Source of the DNA: Planctomycetota bacterium
GTDB lineage: Bacteria; Planctomycetota; Phycisphaerae; UBA1845; UTPLA1
DNA: 64,000 nucleotides
Direction: 5' to 3'
NCBI GenBank assembly: GCA_016712275.1
Contig: JADJRI010000015.1
Span: forward strand, 23,375-87,374
Every line of letters starts with the position of its first letter. The first letter of the stretch is position 1. A model generated the notes under the pieces. That model ran no database searches. It was given only the letters and a program-made list of their open reading frames with translations, and was not told the origin of the DNA. Made by a program: the position numbers and the translations under genes. Shown here in pieces: positions 1-12,058 of this stretch.

Positions 1-3000
1 CGCCGGCTGGGCGGCCAGCGGCGTCTGCGCGCTGCCGGCCTGTTTCGAAACGACGACCGAATCGATGCCGGCCGCCTTTAGCGCGACGTGCGTGCCGATC
101 GTCGAAAAGAGCTTGAACCCGAGAGCGCGCAGTTCGCGGGCAATGGGAATGACGCGGGGCTTGTCCGGATCGTTGACGCTGACCAGGGCGTTGCCGAACA
201 TGGGCAGTGACAGCCCGGTGGCAATCGCGGCTTTTGCGAAGGCCAGGCCGAAGGTGGCGTCCGCCCCCATGACTTCGCCGGTGCTGCGCATCTCGGGACC
301 GAGCACCACGTCCACGCCGGGAAACTTGCTGAAGGGAAAGACCGGGCGCCTTGATCGCCTGCATGAGCGGGCGCGGCGAACGGCCGACGCCCATTTCCCA
401 CAGCACATCCCGAAGATTGCGGCCGAGCATCACCTGCGTCGCGACCTTCGCCCAGGGCACGCCCGTCGCCTTGCTGACAAAGGGCGCCGTTCGCGAGGCA
501 CGCGGATTGACCTCCAGCACATAAACCGTTTCGCCGGCAATGGCGAACTGCACATTCATCAAACCGCAAACGCCGAGCCGCCGGGCCATGAGCCGTGTTT
601 GTCGCTCGACTTCCGCGAGCAGAGCGGCCGACAGGCTGTGCGGGGGCAAAGCGCAAGTGCTGTCGCCGCTGTGGATGCCGGCCTCCTCGATGTGTTCCAT
701 CACGCCGCAAACGACGCACTCCCCGCGGATCGTCCTGCCTGCGAAAATCGGCGACGGCATCGACATCGATTTCCATGGCATCGAGAATGAACTTGTCCAC
801 CTGCACGCTTTGACGGCCCTCGACATTCGAAAGGCGGTCGCTGGCTTCGAAGGCCGCGGCGGCATAGCGCACGAGATCGCCATCGTTGTTGCACATTTCC
901 ATCGCGCGGCCGCCGAGCACATAGCTGGGCCGAATGAGAACGGGATAGCCCAATTCGCCGGCAATTTTCCGGGCCTCGTCAACTGTCGCGGCGATGGCAC
1001 TGGGCGGCTGCTTCAATCCCAATTCGCCGAGAATGCGGCTGAACGCCCGGCGATCCTCGGCAAGGTCGATCGACTCCGGCGGCGTGCCGAGTATCGGCAC
1101 GCCCGCGGCCTGCAGATGCTCGCCGAGATTGAGGGGCGTCTGGCCGCCGAATTGAATAATGACGCCGCGCAGCGTCGTGCGCGACTGGACCGCGCGAATG
1201 ACGCGCAGGACATCCTCGGCCGTGAGCGGCTCGAAAAACAACACGTCGCTCGTGTCATAGTCGGTGCTGACTGTTTCGGGATTGGAGTTGATCATCACCG
1301 TTTTGAAGCCGAGGGCTCGTGCCGCATCCGAGGCATGCACGCAGCAATAATCGAATTCGATGCCTTGGCCGATGCGGTTGGGCCCGCCGCCAATAACGAT
1401 GACGTGAGGCTCGGTGTCGATGCGCAGCTCGTCCTCCACCGCGGAAGTTAGTTTCCCGTCGACCACACAGGAAAAGGGTGTTTCGTTGGTCGAGTAGTAA
1501 TACGGCGTTGCCGCTTCGAATTCCGCTGCACAGGTGTCGACCAGCTTGAAACACGTGTTAACATCCCGCCCCTCCTGCTGCCGAAGCAGGGTCGCCGGAA
1601 TCTGCAGGGCATGCACGAGCTGGGCATCGCTGTAGCCGAGCAGCTTCGCGCGATGCACGAGTGTCATACTTCCGGCATCGCCCGCATCAAATGCGGCGCG
1701 AATTTTCGGCGCGCCGGACAGCAGTTCTTTTTCGAATTCGACCAGCTCTTTCATTTGATCGAGAAACCACGGATCGATGCCGGTCAATTCCTGCACCTGT
1801 TCGACCGTCCAGCCCAGCTTGAATGCGTAGCGAATGTAATAAGGCCTGCCCTGCGATGGCCGCTCGAGCTTCGAGCGCAGCACGCCATCGGCAATCGGCC
1901 AGTGCGTCGCGCTCGATTCCTCGGTGTCGGGCGGAGCCTCGCCTTGGCGGCTGCCAAGCAGCAAACCTGGGGCCTGCGATTTCTGGCTTGGTGCGTCAAC
2001 GGCGTCGTATGCAGTCGTATCGCCATTGGCGTGACGCTGGTGGGCCGCCGCCAGCCATCGGTCGTTCTTGTCGAGTCCATAGCCCGCGCGCTGGATTTCC
2101 ATGCTGCGAATGCACTTTTGGAATGCTTCCTTGAATGTGCGACCAATGGCCATGGCCTCGCCGACGCTTTTCATGTGGGTCGTCAGCGTCTCGTCGGCGT
2201 CGGGGAATTTTTCGAACGTCCAGCGCGGCATTTTTACCACGCAATAGTCGATCACCGGTTCAAAGCTGGCCGGCGTGTCGCGGGTGATGTCGTTCGGGAT
2301 TTCGTCGAGTGTGTAGCCGACCGCCAGTTTTGCGGCGACCTTCGCAATCGGATAGCCAGTCGCTTTACTGGCCAGGGCACTGGAGCGGGAGACGCGCGGG
2401 TTCATTTCAATGACGACCTGCCGCCCTGTTTGCGGATTCACCGCGAACTGCACGTTGCTTCCGCCGGTGTCGACGCCGATCTCGCGCATAATGGCCTTGG
2501 CGGAATCGCGCATCTGCTGGTATTCGCGGTCGGTCAGCGTTTGCGCCGGCGCGACGGTGATGGAATCGCCGGTGTGAATGCCCATCGGGTCGATATTCTC
2601 GATGGAGCAAATGATGATGACATTGTCGTTGCAGTCGCGAATGACCTCCAGCTCATATTCCTTCCAGCCGTAGAGGCTTTCCTCGACAAGAATCTCGCTG
2701 ATGCGAGAACGCTTGAGGCCGCGCGCGGCGATGGTCTCGAATTCCTCCATCGTGCGACAGAAGCCGCCACCTTCCCCACCGAGGGTGTAGGCCGGACGAA
2801 TGCAGCACGGCAGCCCGACCTTGTCGAGCAAGGATCGAGCTTCTTCCATCGAGTGCGCGGTGCCGCTGACGGGCATGTCGAGGCCGATTTTGATCATCGC
2901 ATCGCGAAACTGGGACCGGTCTTCAGCTTTGGCGATGGCTTGGCAGGACGCGCCGATGAGTTTGACGCCGTGTTTTTCAAGAATGCCGCGCTCGGCCGAT

Positions 3001-3338
3001 TCCATCGCGCAGTTTAATGCCGTCTGCCCGCCCATGGTGGGAAGAAGCGCGTCGATCGGCGTGCCGCGTGCTTCTTCAAGTTCGAGGATTTTTTCGATGA
3101 ACTCCGGCGTGATCGGCTCGATGTACGTGCGATCGGCGAATTCCGGATCGGTCATGATCGTCGCGGGGTTTGAGTTGAGCAGGACGACGCGGTAACCCTC
3201 GCTGCGCAGGGCCTTGCATGCCTGCGTTCCGCTGTAGTCGAATTCGCAACCCTGGCCAATGACGATGGGTCCGGAACCGATGAGAAGAATCGTATGAATG
3301 TCGGTACGCTTGGGCATAAGATCGATGTTGGCGCGCAC
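1..3338 (-). CDS. carB: Carbamoyl-phosphate synthase large subunit, 3' end cut by window edge, two frame breaks
   Basis: Makes carbamoyl phosphate from bicarbonate, ATP and ammonia for pyrimidine and arginine synthesis. The N-terminal half shows the ATP-grasp opening (LLIGSGPIVIGQGCEFDYSG), and the second half repeats it (VIGGGPNRIGQGIEFDYCC). The linker region has the family's FYI-like and IDPWFLDQM stretch, plus an extra low-complexity insert near residues 440-500. The reading frame breaks at the A-run 744-747, where one base fewer restores VDAVADFAGRTIRGE and then GVMEHIEEAGIHSGDS. It breaks again near 342-346, where one extra base sits before VFPFSKFPGVDVVLGPEM. After both corrections the MGS-like allosteric domain reads to base 1 and runs off the window. 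The start could be 3338 or the ATG at 3317, which gives MPKRTDIHTILL; neither has a clear Shine-Dalgarno (SD) sequence. Because CarB is normally essential, I infer sequencing indels, not a pseudogene. Confidence 0.93.
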
Positions 3339-3530
3339 GATATCCGTTCGCGCGGGTAATCAAGGATGCATCAAACCGATTCGCAACGATTCTAATCGCG
3401 AAGTTTGCTTTGGTGAATACGCAGAAGATGCCCGGTTTGCTTATCCGCCACGATCGCAGGGCGCGCGTTCGCTCCCCGGATTTTCCACAGGCTGCCAAGT
3501 GTTTTTTGACAGGCACCCCTGTGAATATTT

Positions 3531-4025
3531 GTGTTTCCCAAAATGCGCATGTATGATATGGATGTGATGCTTCTCATTCGAATCATCGTCGTTGTCAATT
3601 TGCTGGTGACACCAGCCATCAGTCTCGGATGCCGGTCCTGTGTCGGCTGCGGCGATGAGAGTACTACGAGCAAGCGTTGCCCTTGCTGCAATTCCAAGCC
3701 CTCCCAGAATACAAATTCGAAATCAGCCCATTCGTCCCGGTCTTGCTGTTCGGCAACTTCGAAACGCGAGGCGCCACCCGGGAGATCTGCCTGTCAACTT
3801 ATGGAAGCCTGCGCCTGCTGCAGGGCACCCATGTCCCAGCAGCCTTTCGAACAACCAACCCGGTCGCGGTTGGTCACGAATTTCTCGACACTTTTTCTTG
3901 CCACCGTGTCGGCCTTTGCACTTTCCACTTTATTAGACCCGCCGTTGGCAGCGTTTCCTGAATCACCGGCTGTGGCGCTCGATGATGCCACGCGGCGTCC
4001 CATTCTCTGCATCTGGCTCAATTGA
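3531..4025 (+). CDS. Small Cys-rich secreted or membrane protein, function unknown
   Basis: Predicted 164 residues, or about 155 if it starts at the ATG at 3558. It has a hydrophobic N-terminal segment (VMLLIRIIVVVNLLVTPAIS) that looks like a signal peptide. Next come paired cysteines (CRSCVGCG, CPCC, SCC, CACC) in a Ser/Thr-rich stretch, then a second hydrophobic segment near residues 118-135. The layout resembles Cys-rich hypothetical proteins found in planctomycetes, but I recognise no family. It is divergent from carB and lies upstream of a second Cys-rich gene on the same strand. No convincing SD sequence was seen, so the start is uncertain. Confidence 0.5.
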   Translation: MFPKMRMYDMDVMLLIRIIVVVNLLVTPAISLGCRSCVGCGDESTTSKRCPCCNSKPSQNTNSKSAHSSRSCCSATSKREAPPGRSACQLMEACACCRAPMSQQPFEQPTRSRLVTNFSTLFLATVSAFALSTLLDPPLAAFPESPAVALDDATRRPILCIWLN

Positions 4026-4215
4026 CGCATGGCCGCGCGGCTTTCGCGCGCCATCGCCGCGATTCCCTGTCCACTTTCTTAAACTTGCTTTGTTCATATT
4101 TCGATTCACTGTCGTCGCGGCAACCGCATTTTCATGCAGAAGCCGGGATTGGCTGTGAATGAATAGAAGTTTCACATCTGGGTAAGACCCGATCATTGAT
4201 GAAAGGAAAATCGCC

Positions 4216-4518
4216 ATGAAGCGATTACTTGCAGCTTTGTTGATTGTCGGCGGATTGGCCGTGACTGGTTATGCCGTCGTTCCCTCCAACCATTCGAATA
4301 TGACGGCGGACTGCTGCTGCGGCGCCAACTGTGCTGCAGTGTGCGGCGATGTTTGCAATTGCCGCGACTGCGGCTCGAAGTGCGACGACTGCCCCAACTG
4401 CTGCGACAAAGGCTGTAGCTGCTGCTGTGCCGATCGCATGAAGAGCGCGGATGCGAATTCAGACACAATTGCGTCCGATGCCAAGGGCAAGAGCTGCTGC
4501 GTCAAGAAGGCTAGCTGA
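4216..4518 (+). CDS. Cys-rich (18 of 100 residues) small secreted protein, possibly metal-binding
   Basis: A signal peptide (MKRLLAALLIVGGLAVTGYA) is followed by a dense cysteine block: DCCCGANC, then repeated CxxC and CC pairs, and a final SCCVKK. An AAAGGA stretch sits just upstream of the ATG at a normal distance. Cysteine density and spacing resemble metallothionein-like or disulfide-rich proteins, but no known family is recognised and metal binding is only inferred. A strong terminator hairpin follows the stop codon. It may belong with the Cys-rich gene at 3531-4025, although about 190 bases separate them. Confidence 0.72.
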   Translation: MKRLLAALLIVGGLAVTGYAVVPSNHSNMTADCCCGANCAAVCGDVCNCRDCGSKCDDCPNCCDKGCSCCCADRMKSADANSDTIASDAKGKSCCVKKAS

Positions 4519-4545
4519 CCCAAAGCAACAACGCTGATAATTTTG

Positions 4546-4580
4546 CGGGGCCGTTCACAAGGTGGGCGGCCCCGTTTATT
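4546..4580 (+). terminator. Rho-independent terminator after the Cys-rich gene
   Basis: A perfect 8-bp stem (CGGGGCCG at 4546-4553, CGGCCCCG at 4567-4574) with a 13-nt loop is followed by TTTATTCTT. It lies 28 bases after the stop codon at 4518. Confidence 0.8.
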
Positions 4581-4854
4581 CTTGTCCATGTCTTTCAAAA
4601 GGCGACTCCCAATCAACGTTTCAAGTGAAGAGCCGATGCTGTAAATACCTGATTAACGTTCCCATAACACTCAATCCATTTACCAAACACAACCCGTACT
4701 AATAGACCGGAAAGGCCGGGAGCATCGAGGCGTCAGGCGTTTTGGCGCGGCTTTTGCACCAATTGTTTCCGGAATTCTCTGGCCAAATTACACCCACCTC
4801 CTCTAAAATAGTGCATGACACTTCGTGTTCGCCAGCGCACGGGAGGACCCTGTC

Positions 4855-5289
4855 ATGTCACTTGTCCGACACGTCTTGGAAACCAAAGGCACTTCGGTTT
4901 GGACAGTTCACAAAGATCAGTCGGCCCTCGAGGCCGCCAAGCTGATGCACGAGAAACACATCGGCTCCGTGGTGGTGATGAGCGCCGACGTGGTCGTGGG
5001 CATTTTTACGGAGCGCGACCTGATGAACCGCGTTGTGGCCGAACAGCGCGATGCGAGTAAGACGAAAGTGATCGACGTGATGACCGGCCGCATCGCGATA
5101 TGCACGCGCGATACAACGCTGGAATCCTGCCGCTCGGCCATGACGAAAAACAAAATGCGACACCTGCCCGTTGTCGAGGACGGTAAGCTGCTCGGAATCA
5201 TCTCCAGCGGCGATATTCTGGCCCGCGAGCTACAGGACCAGGAAGAGACGCTGCGCTACTTGCATGAATACATGGTCGGGCCAAATTAG
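4855..5289 (+). CDS. CBS-pair domain protein
   Basis: A 144-residue stand-alone pair of CBS domains, a module that usually binds adenine nucleotides and senses energy status. The first repeat has SALEAAKLMHEKHIGSVVVM and GIFTERDLM; the second has TLESCRSAMTKNKMRHLPVV and LLGIISSGDIL. The start is set at 4855 by GGGAGGA at 4841-4847; an in-frame upstream codon at 4825 lacks a ribosome binding site. No catalytic domain is attached, so the partner is unknown. Confidence 0.9.
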   Translation: MSLVRHVLETKGTSVWTVHKDQSALEAAKLMHEKHIGSVVVMSADVVVGIFTERDLMNRVVAEQRDASKTKVIDVMTGRIAICTRDTTLESCRSAMTKNKMRHLPVVEDGKLLGIISSGDILARELQDQEETLRYLHEYMVGPN

Positions 5290-5709
5290 CCCGGTTGCGG
5301 CGACGCCACATCCGGAGTGTCGCGGTCCGATTTTCGGTTCAATCGAAAAGAAGTACCATCGATCCCAATTTCCGCACGTTTCGGACGTGTAAGAATATCG
5401 CAAAAGATCATCGGACGCTATGGTGTTATTCAAGCCTAAGGAGTGTTCCGCATTGACTTTAAGTCCCCATAACCGCTACAGTCATGTCAAAGGTGGGCTC
5501 ATTGCCATCGTGGCACCGGGTTCCGCGTTTGCCGATCGGATATGTACAAACCTGTATCCGCGCCGGCGCTTCGCATAGGCGATCTTTGGCTCAAGGTCGC
5601 CGAATTCCATCCGAATGTAAGCCGATTGCAAACAGTCCGGTCCCATGGGATGGCCGCGACACCCGAGTTTTCGATCGAGAGTACTGGCCGTTATTTAAGG
5701 AGTGGGACG
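5290..5709. other. Non-coding stretch upstream of the giant secreted protein
   Basis: About 420 bases with no supportable gene. An imperfect inverted repeat around 5300-5330 (GCGAC and CAC against GTG and TCGC), followed by a T-containing stretch, could terminate the CBS gene. The rest presumably holds the promoter of the next gene. Confidence 0.4.
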
Positions 5710-8700
5710 TTGATTCGAATCAACCCGTCGTACCGTCGTTTCATTTTATCAACACTGTCCGCCCTCTTGCTCGCCACATTGGCGAATACGCAAACTTTCG
5801 CCCAACTGGCTCCGGTGCAAGCAACCGACAGCGACGACGTCGGGAACGAATCCTCGGCGCTGGCGTCGCAAGTGAATGCTGCATTCGGCCTGAGCGCATC
5901 TTCGCTGATTTCGCTTGACCTTCCCGATACGCCCGAGAATGGCATCGAGCTGGCACTGCCGATTGACGGTGAGGTGGTCACCGTGCTGGCCGAGCCCGAG
6001 TCGATTCTTTCGCCTTCCTACAAACTTTATATCCAAGTGGAATCGGGCGAACTCATCGAAGAACAGCCCGCGCCCTCGCGAACGCTTCGCGGGTTCGTGC
6101 TCGAATATCCTGACAGCATCGTGGCCGGTTCGCTGTTGGAGACCGGCTTTGCCGGTACGCTGTCGCTTTCTGACGGACGACAGTTTTGGATCGAGCCAGT
6201 TGCCTCGAAAATTGCGGTGGTTGATCCCTCGATCCACGTGGTCTATCGCAACGACAACATTATCCCTTCGAACGGAACCTGCTCAACAAACGGTGTGGCG
6301 TCCAATTTGAATTTGGGAGGCGGCGACGGGCTGCCGCGCGGTTCAGCCTGTGGGACCGGGCTGTGCTTTGCCGAACTGGCGCTCGACGCCGATTTTGAGT
6401 TTTACACTTTCTGGGGCTCGTCAACGACGTCGGTTCAGAATCGAACCCAACTGGTCATTAACACGATGAACGTGGAATATGAACGCGATGTGGATATCAC
6501 CCACGTTGTGACGGCGCTGGTGATTCGAACTTCCGATGCCGCGGACCCCTACACCAGCACCGACCCCGGCACGCTGGTCAGCCAGGTGCGCAACCACTGG
6601 AATTCGGTGCTTCCACAGATCCCCCGCGATATCACGCAGCTTTTTTCCGACAAGGAAATCGATGGTTCCGTCATTGGCACGGCGTTTAACATCGGCGTCG
6701 TCTGCACAAATCAGGCTTATAGCTACGCGCAATCCGATTGTTGTGGTTCGCTGGGATGTGCGACCGATCTTCATGCTCACGAAAACGGACACTTGTGGGG
6801 CGGAACGCACTGCGACCCTTGTACAACGACGATGCGATCGTCCATTACCTGCACCAATGTTTTCAGCTCGTCGTCGATCAATCAGATTACTTCACACCGG
6901 GACTCGCGGACGTGCCTGGCAACTTCCGGAACATATACGCCGCCCTTCTTCGACGATTTCCCGACGACAACAATCGACACGACAAAATGGGGCATCGTCA
7001 GCGGTGCCCAGATCAACACATTGGGCAATAACGAGCCGAGCGCGCCCAACTCTTTGAATATCGATCAGAGCGATTCGATCACGACCGTTCCGATCAATCT
7101 GACAGTCTCCAACAATGCGACCATCTCTTACTATTGGCAGAGAACGGGCAGCGCCGATTCTCCCGAGAACGGCGAAGACCTGTTCGTCGAGTATTTGAAT
7201 AACGTCAACGCGTGGACACTGCTGGCCCAGCATCCCGGCGCCGGCGCCGACACCGATCCATTCCAGCTTGCTTCGTTCCCATTGCCGGAAGATGCCAAGC
7301 ACCCGTTCTTCCGTCTGAGATTTCGCGGAATTTCAACCAGCACGACGGGCCAGGACGATTTCTTCATCGACAACGTCTTCATCGATCCGGGTGACATCAC
7401 GCCGCCCTCGCCCAATCCCGCGAGCTTCCTGGTCGTGCCGACTCCGAATCCTTCAAATCCGCAGGCCGAACTCTACATGGAAGCGACAATTTCCACGGAC
7501 CCGGCCGGTCCGGTGCAGTATTTCTTCCAGCGAACCAACGGCACGCCGACCGACAGCGGCTGGATCAACACAAACGTCTGGATCGGTCCGGGACCGGTGC
7601 CCAATTCGCCGTGGACTTTCCGCGTCAAGACGCGCGACAACACGCCGACGCCCAATGAGACGACTTACTCGGTTCCGTCCGCAGCCTACACCGCCATTGA
7701 ATCGCCCGGCGGTGTAACATCCGGCAATCTGGCCGGCGATCGATTCGACGCGACAGCCCAGGGTACCTTTACCGCGCTCAACAGCCTTCAATCGGGCTTG
7801 TTCTTTGAAGTAAAGAACGGCCAGGGCGATCCGGTCGGTACCGGTTCCAACGAATGGACCTCCAACACCACCAGCACGACGCGCACTATTACGGGACTGC
7901 AACCGGCAACGCAATACACTTTGCGGGTCAAGGCCCGCAACCGGGCCGGCGTCGAAACCGCCTTCACATCGTCGATCAACGTCACGACTACTGATTTGAT
8001 TGTTCCCGGTGCGCCGATCCTCAGCAATGCAACCGATGTGTCGATGGTGCTGACCTTGAACACCAACAACAATCTGCCGGCCACGGAATATGCGATTCAA
8101 TGCAGCAGTTCGTCGCCAAGTGATTCCAATTGGATCAATCAATATGTCAATCATGGCACTGGCCTGCCGGGTCCGGTGGAGCACTGGCAGACCGCCGGTG
8201 CATCGATCACGATCAACAATCTGTTGCCTGGAACGCAATACACCTTCCACGTGAAGGCGAGAAATCCCTCGCTGCAGGAGACGCCATTTGGCGGAACCTC
8301 CAGCCTGACCACCGGAATTATCAATGCGCCGGGCGCGTCGGTGCTTTCGAATCCGGCGGTCGATTCAATGCAACTTACGATTTCCTCCAACGGCAACTCC
8401 GCGGCGGTGCAATATGCGATTCAATGCACCGGCACGCAGCCGACCGATCTCACATGGCAAAACAAGTTCGTGATTCATGCCACCGGCGCGCAATCGGCCG
8501 CGGAAGACTGGCAGATCGCCGGCGCTCCGATCACGGTCACGCTGCTCAGCCCCAACGTGCGATACACCTTTGCCGTCAAAGCGCGCAACGCATCGGCAAC
8601 CTTTATCACACCGCTCGGTCCGGATGCCTCGCTGGCGACACTCGCGTTGCCGCCGGGACAACCGCTGGTCGGCTTCTATCCGCTGACAACGGCCGTCTTG

Positions 8701-10249
8701 GATGTCACGCCCGGCAACATGCCGCCGCTCTTCAACGCGGGTGATACCGAATTCGCGATTCGGTGCAGCTCGACCAATCCGCCGGACGCGTCTTGGACGA
8801 ACCAGTACGTCGGGTCAACCGGCAATGCCGGCGCATCCGAGGTATGGCGATCCGACAGCACCTGGGGCAATGCCGTTTTGCTGGACCTCGACCTCGAGAC
8901 CGAATATGTCTTCGAAGTAAAGGCCCGAAACCGCGACGGCATCGAGACGGTCTTCGGCCCCTCGATCGCCTTCACCACCGGAAGCGACTGCAACGTCAAC
9001 AACATTTCCGATTTGCGGGAGGCGGCGGAATGCACCGGGTCTCCGTCGTGCAGCGATTGCAATGAGAACGGCCTGCTCGATATATGCGAAATCGGATTCG
9101 ATGCGGACCAGTGGGCCGCATCGGTGATCGATTTCAGCAGTCAGTACGAAGAATTGCCGCCGAGTTACCTTGCAACGCAGGCCGTTGGCGCGCCGAACGT
9201 CACGGATTATGGTGACAGTCCTCTGGCATGGTCTCCCGCCGATTCAGACACAGGCCTGGAGCATGTCACCGTCGGCTTCACGGCGCACGTTTTTGCAAGC
9301 GGCGCAGTTGTTAGAGAATCTCACCAATGGCTTTGTCGTACGGCTGGATGCGGTAAAGATCGATGACTCACTGGTAGAAGTCTGGCCGCTGGCCACAGGC
9401 GAAACCGACACCTCGCCCACGGGCGTGTTGGCCGACTTCACGGTTAGCTGGCCGGAAACAAGTTACCTGGTCAAAGGGCTTCGAGTCACGATAGACACAT
9501 CCCTGGTGATCGGCGAATACGAGGAAATCGACGCGATCAAACTTCTGGGGCGCGTGCCGGCCACGACGTCCGATGCCAACTCGAACGGCATTCCAGATTC
9601 CTGCGAAGCGGTAGAAACGCCGGCAGCGCCTATTCTGACGGCTGCCACGCAGACCGGCATGGATGTTGCCGTCGATGTCGACGGAAACCCGGGAACGACT
9701 GAATATGCAATCCGCTGTGTGGCCACAAACCCGATTGACGCCAATTGGGAGGGCCAGTACGTGACAGCCGCGGGAACGCCGGATTCCCTTGAAGCGTGGC
9801 AAACGCAGGCGACATGGGGTGTGACGACGCTGAGCGGCATGCACCCAGACGTGGAATACACTTTCGCGATAAAAGCCCGTATCGGCGTCGGCATCGAATC
9901 GGGATTCGGGCCGACAGCGAGTCTGTCCACCCTGGCGATCGTAACGGGCGGCTGCTGCCTTGATACGGGCGTTTGCGACATCACGACTGAAACAGCATGT
10001 AATGCGAGCGAAGGCAATTATCTTGGAGACGACACGGAATGTTCACCGAATCCGTGTCCGCAGCCTTGCATTCTTGTCGGCGATGTCAATGTCGACGGCG
10101 TTTTGGATGCACTGGACATCGCCGGCTATACGCGTGCGAAGCTGGGCGCGTCGCCGGAAGCGGGCGAGAATCCGGCCTGTGCGGACTTCGGCAATGGCGA
10201 CCTCGAATTGGACAATGCCGATTTTGTCACAGCGTTGATTGGAACCTGA
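5710..10249 (+). CDS. Giant secreted metzincin-like zinc metalloprotease with Fn3 repeats and dockerin-like end (one frame break)
   Basis: About 1510 residues across one break. The best start is TTG at 5710, preceded by AAGGAG at 5697-5702, giving LIRINPSYRRFILSTLSALLL, a clear signal peptide cleaved near TFAQ. A zinc site HENGHLWGGTHC lies at residues 357-368 (His357, Glu358, His361, His367), the metzincin pattern HExxHxxGxxH. Pairs of cysteines flank it, as in reprolysin-like enzymes. About five Fn3-like units follow (for example YVFEVKARNRDGIETVFGPS), then Cys-rich EGF-like stretches. A C-terminal dockerin-like repeat (GDVNVDGVLDALDIAGYTRAKLG, then DLELDNADFVTAL) ends the protein. The frame slips near 9316-9324 inside VVRE...LTNGFVVRLDAV and continues cleanly. 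The role is inferred as extracellular proteolysis or matrix binding. Confidence 0.85.
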
Positions 10250-10291
10250 TGCCGTTTTGCACGGCGATGGAGAATGATGCGAGTCGATCGC

Positions 10292-12025
10292 TTAGGGTTT
10301 TCGCGGGTCCTGCGTATCGGATGGCAGAATTCCGATCAGGTGTATGAACGGAATATGCCGCCCTGCTTCAATCGCATAGCGGGAAATGCGTGAACGCTCG
10401 TCCGAACTAAAGACGAGATTCGTCCGCAACGCCGCAAGTAACAAGAGGCATGTGCCGCCGGCCAGAATCCACGGACGTGTGACCAACAGCAGCGATGCGA
10501 CAAGCACGACGATCATTCCCCGGTCGACGGCGACACCTTCGGCCCGCACTAGCAACGTGCAGACCATTGTTGCAATCAGCATGGCGACGGCCGCGCACCA
10601 CGCAGCCCCGTGCAGGCCCAGTGCATCTGAAAACGAAGGCACAATCACAAGGCTTAACCACCGTTCCGCCGATTGCCACGCATCCGACTGCGTCACCGGC
10701 CGTCCTCTGGCTCCTGTCAGCCAATAGGCCAGAAGAACATTGGAGCCGATGCCCACGGCCCAGGCCCAGAAGGCATGCCGCGTTTTTTCCCGCAGATTCA
10801 AGTAACCCGGTAGAAACGCCAGATAGCCGGCCAGCAGACTGAAAAGCAATTGTAATGGGAGCGATTCCGCCCCGGCCGCGTAATCTCCCCGGAATGCCAT
10901 CATCACGACGTTGCGAAACAACGCGAGCATTGCGCAAACGAAAAAGAGCGCAATTCCCGTTCCGCGAAATGCGAGCGAGAGCTGCCTTTCAGCGGCGATG
11001 CGCCCCAACGACTCCCATGTTTTTGTCACCGTGGTCATCGCGACGGTCGACACGGCGACAGCGCCGATGAGCACAAGCTGTGCCAGCTTCTGCACCGTGC
11101 CAAAAACGGCAACCGATTCGGCTCCATGGGTCTTGTTCAGGTACCATGTCGAATAATACTGGAGTGCCTGCCAAGCGACACCTGCCAGCATCGTCCAAAG
11201 GCTGTAGCGAAGAAGCCTGAATTCCCATGCGGCCTCCTGCATCGGTGCAGACTGCCCCGGCCATCCCCGAAGAATGCCCGTGAGCTTTCCGCCGTAATAC
11301 AAAACTGGAAGGAATATTGAAATAATGAAATTCACCGCGATCGCGTACGCGGTGAGGTGATTGGTCAAGATCATCGCGATCGCTCCAACAAGGAAAAAAA
11401 CAGCGTGGGAAATTTCCAGCCTCGACAGCGCGCCGAACATGCGAAGACCGCGAAAAACCGCAAGCAGATAGAAGTAAAAGATGGACAAGCCGATGGCCAT
11501 GGCCGACAGCGCCATGAGTGAACCCGCATCATCGATGGCCTCGGAGTCGGTGGTCCATTCCATGAACAGCAGGCGGCCCAGCGGTCGGGCAAACAGAAGC
11601 ATCAACAGGAACGATCCACATCCGATTCCGGCGACAAGCAGGAACGAACGACGAACGAAGGCGGCCAGCGTTCCCCGCTGTTCGTGGTGCGGCACAAATC
11701 GGAGAATGGCATCGTTCAATCCAAAGCTCATCAGGAATAAAAACACTGACCGTGAGAAGCATGTTGAGCAGGCCCATCTGCCCGCGTGTCATCCCCAGGT
11801 CAACAGGAGAATGCGCCCGAAATTCAGCAATCGAAAAGCGATTGTCGCGGGCAGATACGTGCCCATCGATTGTTCAAGGCCCGTCGATCGGAACGCACGC
11901 GAATGCCGTATTTGCGAACTTCGGGATTTGTCGGGGGGCATGGCGTCGGAAGACATGTTTATCTTTTCGGCGACGTTCGACATCGGGCTGCCGATTTTTA
12001 CGCCGGCATCGATTCTTGCGTTCAT
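10292..12025 (-). CDS. Polysaccharide flippase (Wzx/MATE-like), two frame breaks
   Basis: A multi-spanning membrane protein of about 575 residues, with the opening LPATIAFRLLNFGRILLLTW, then MTRGQMGLLNMLLTV, then LFLMSFGLNDAILRFVPHHEQRG. These three pieces sit in different frames and join perfectly once two indels are allowed. One is the C-run 11793-11796, one base short; the other is the A-run 11739-11743. At least twelve hydrophobic segments follow. Members of the family move lipid-linked oligosaccharide units across the inner membrane. It is the last gene of the export locus, starting about 33 bases after the stop of the CpsD-like gene. The N-terminal about 50 residues before the first membrane helix are polar and the start at 12025 is only probable. 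Confidence 0.82.
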
Positions 12026-12058
12026 TTCCCGGCAAAATGAGTCCGGTATTTGAAGCCG

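Noticed and set aside
1611..3017. Long open frame opposite carB
   Set aside because: It lies fully antisense to a conserved enzyme; a high-GC shadow.
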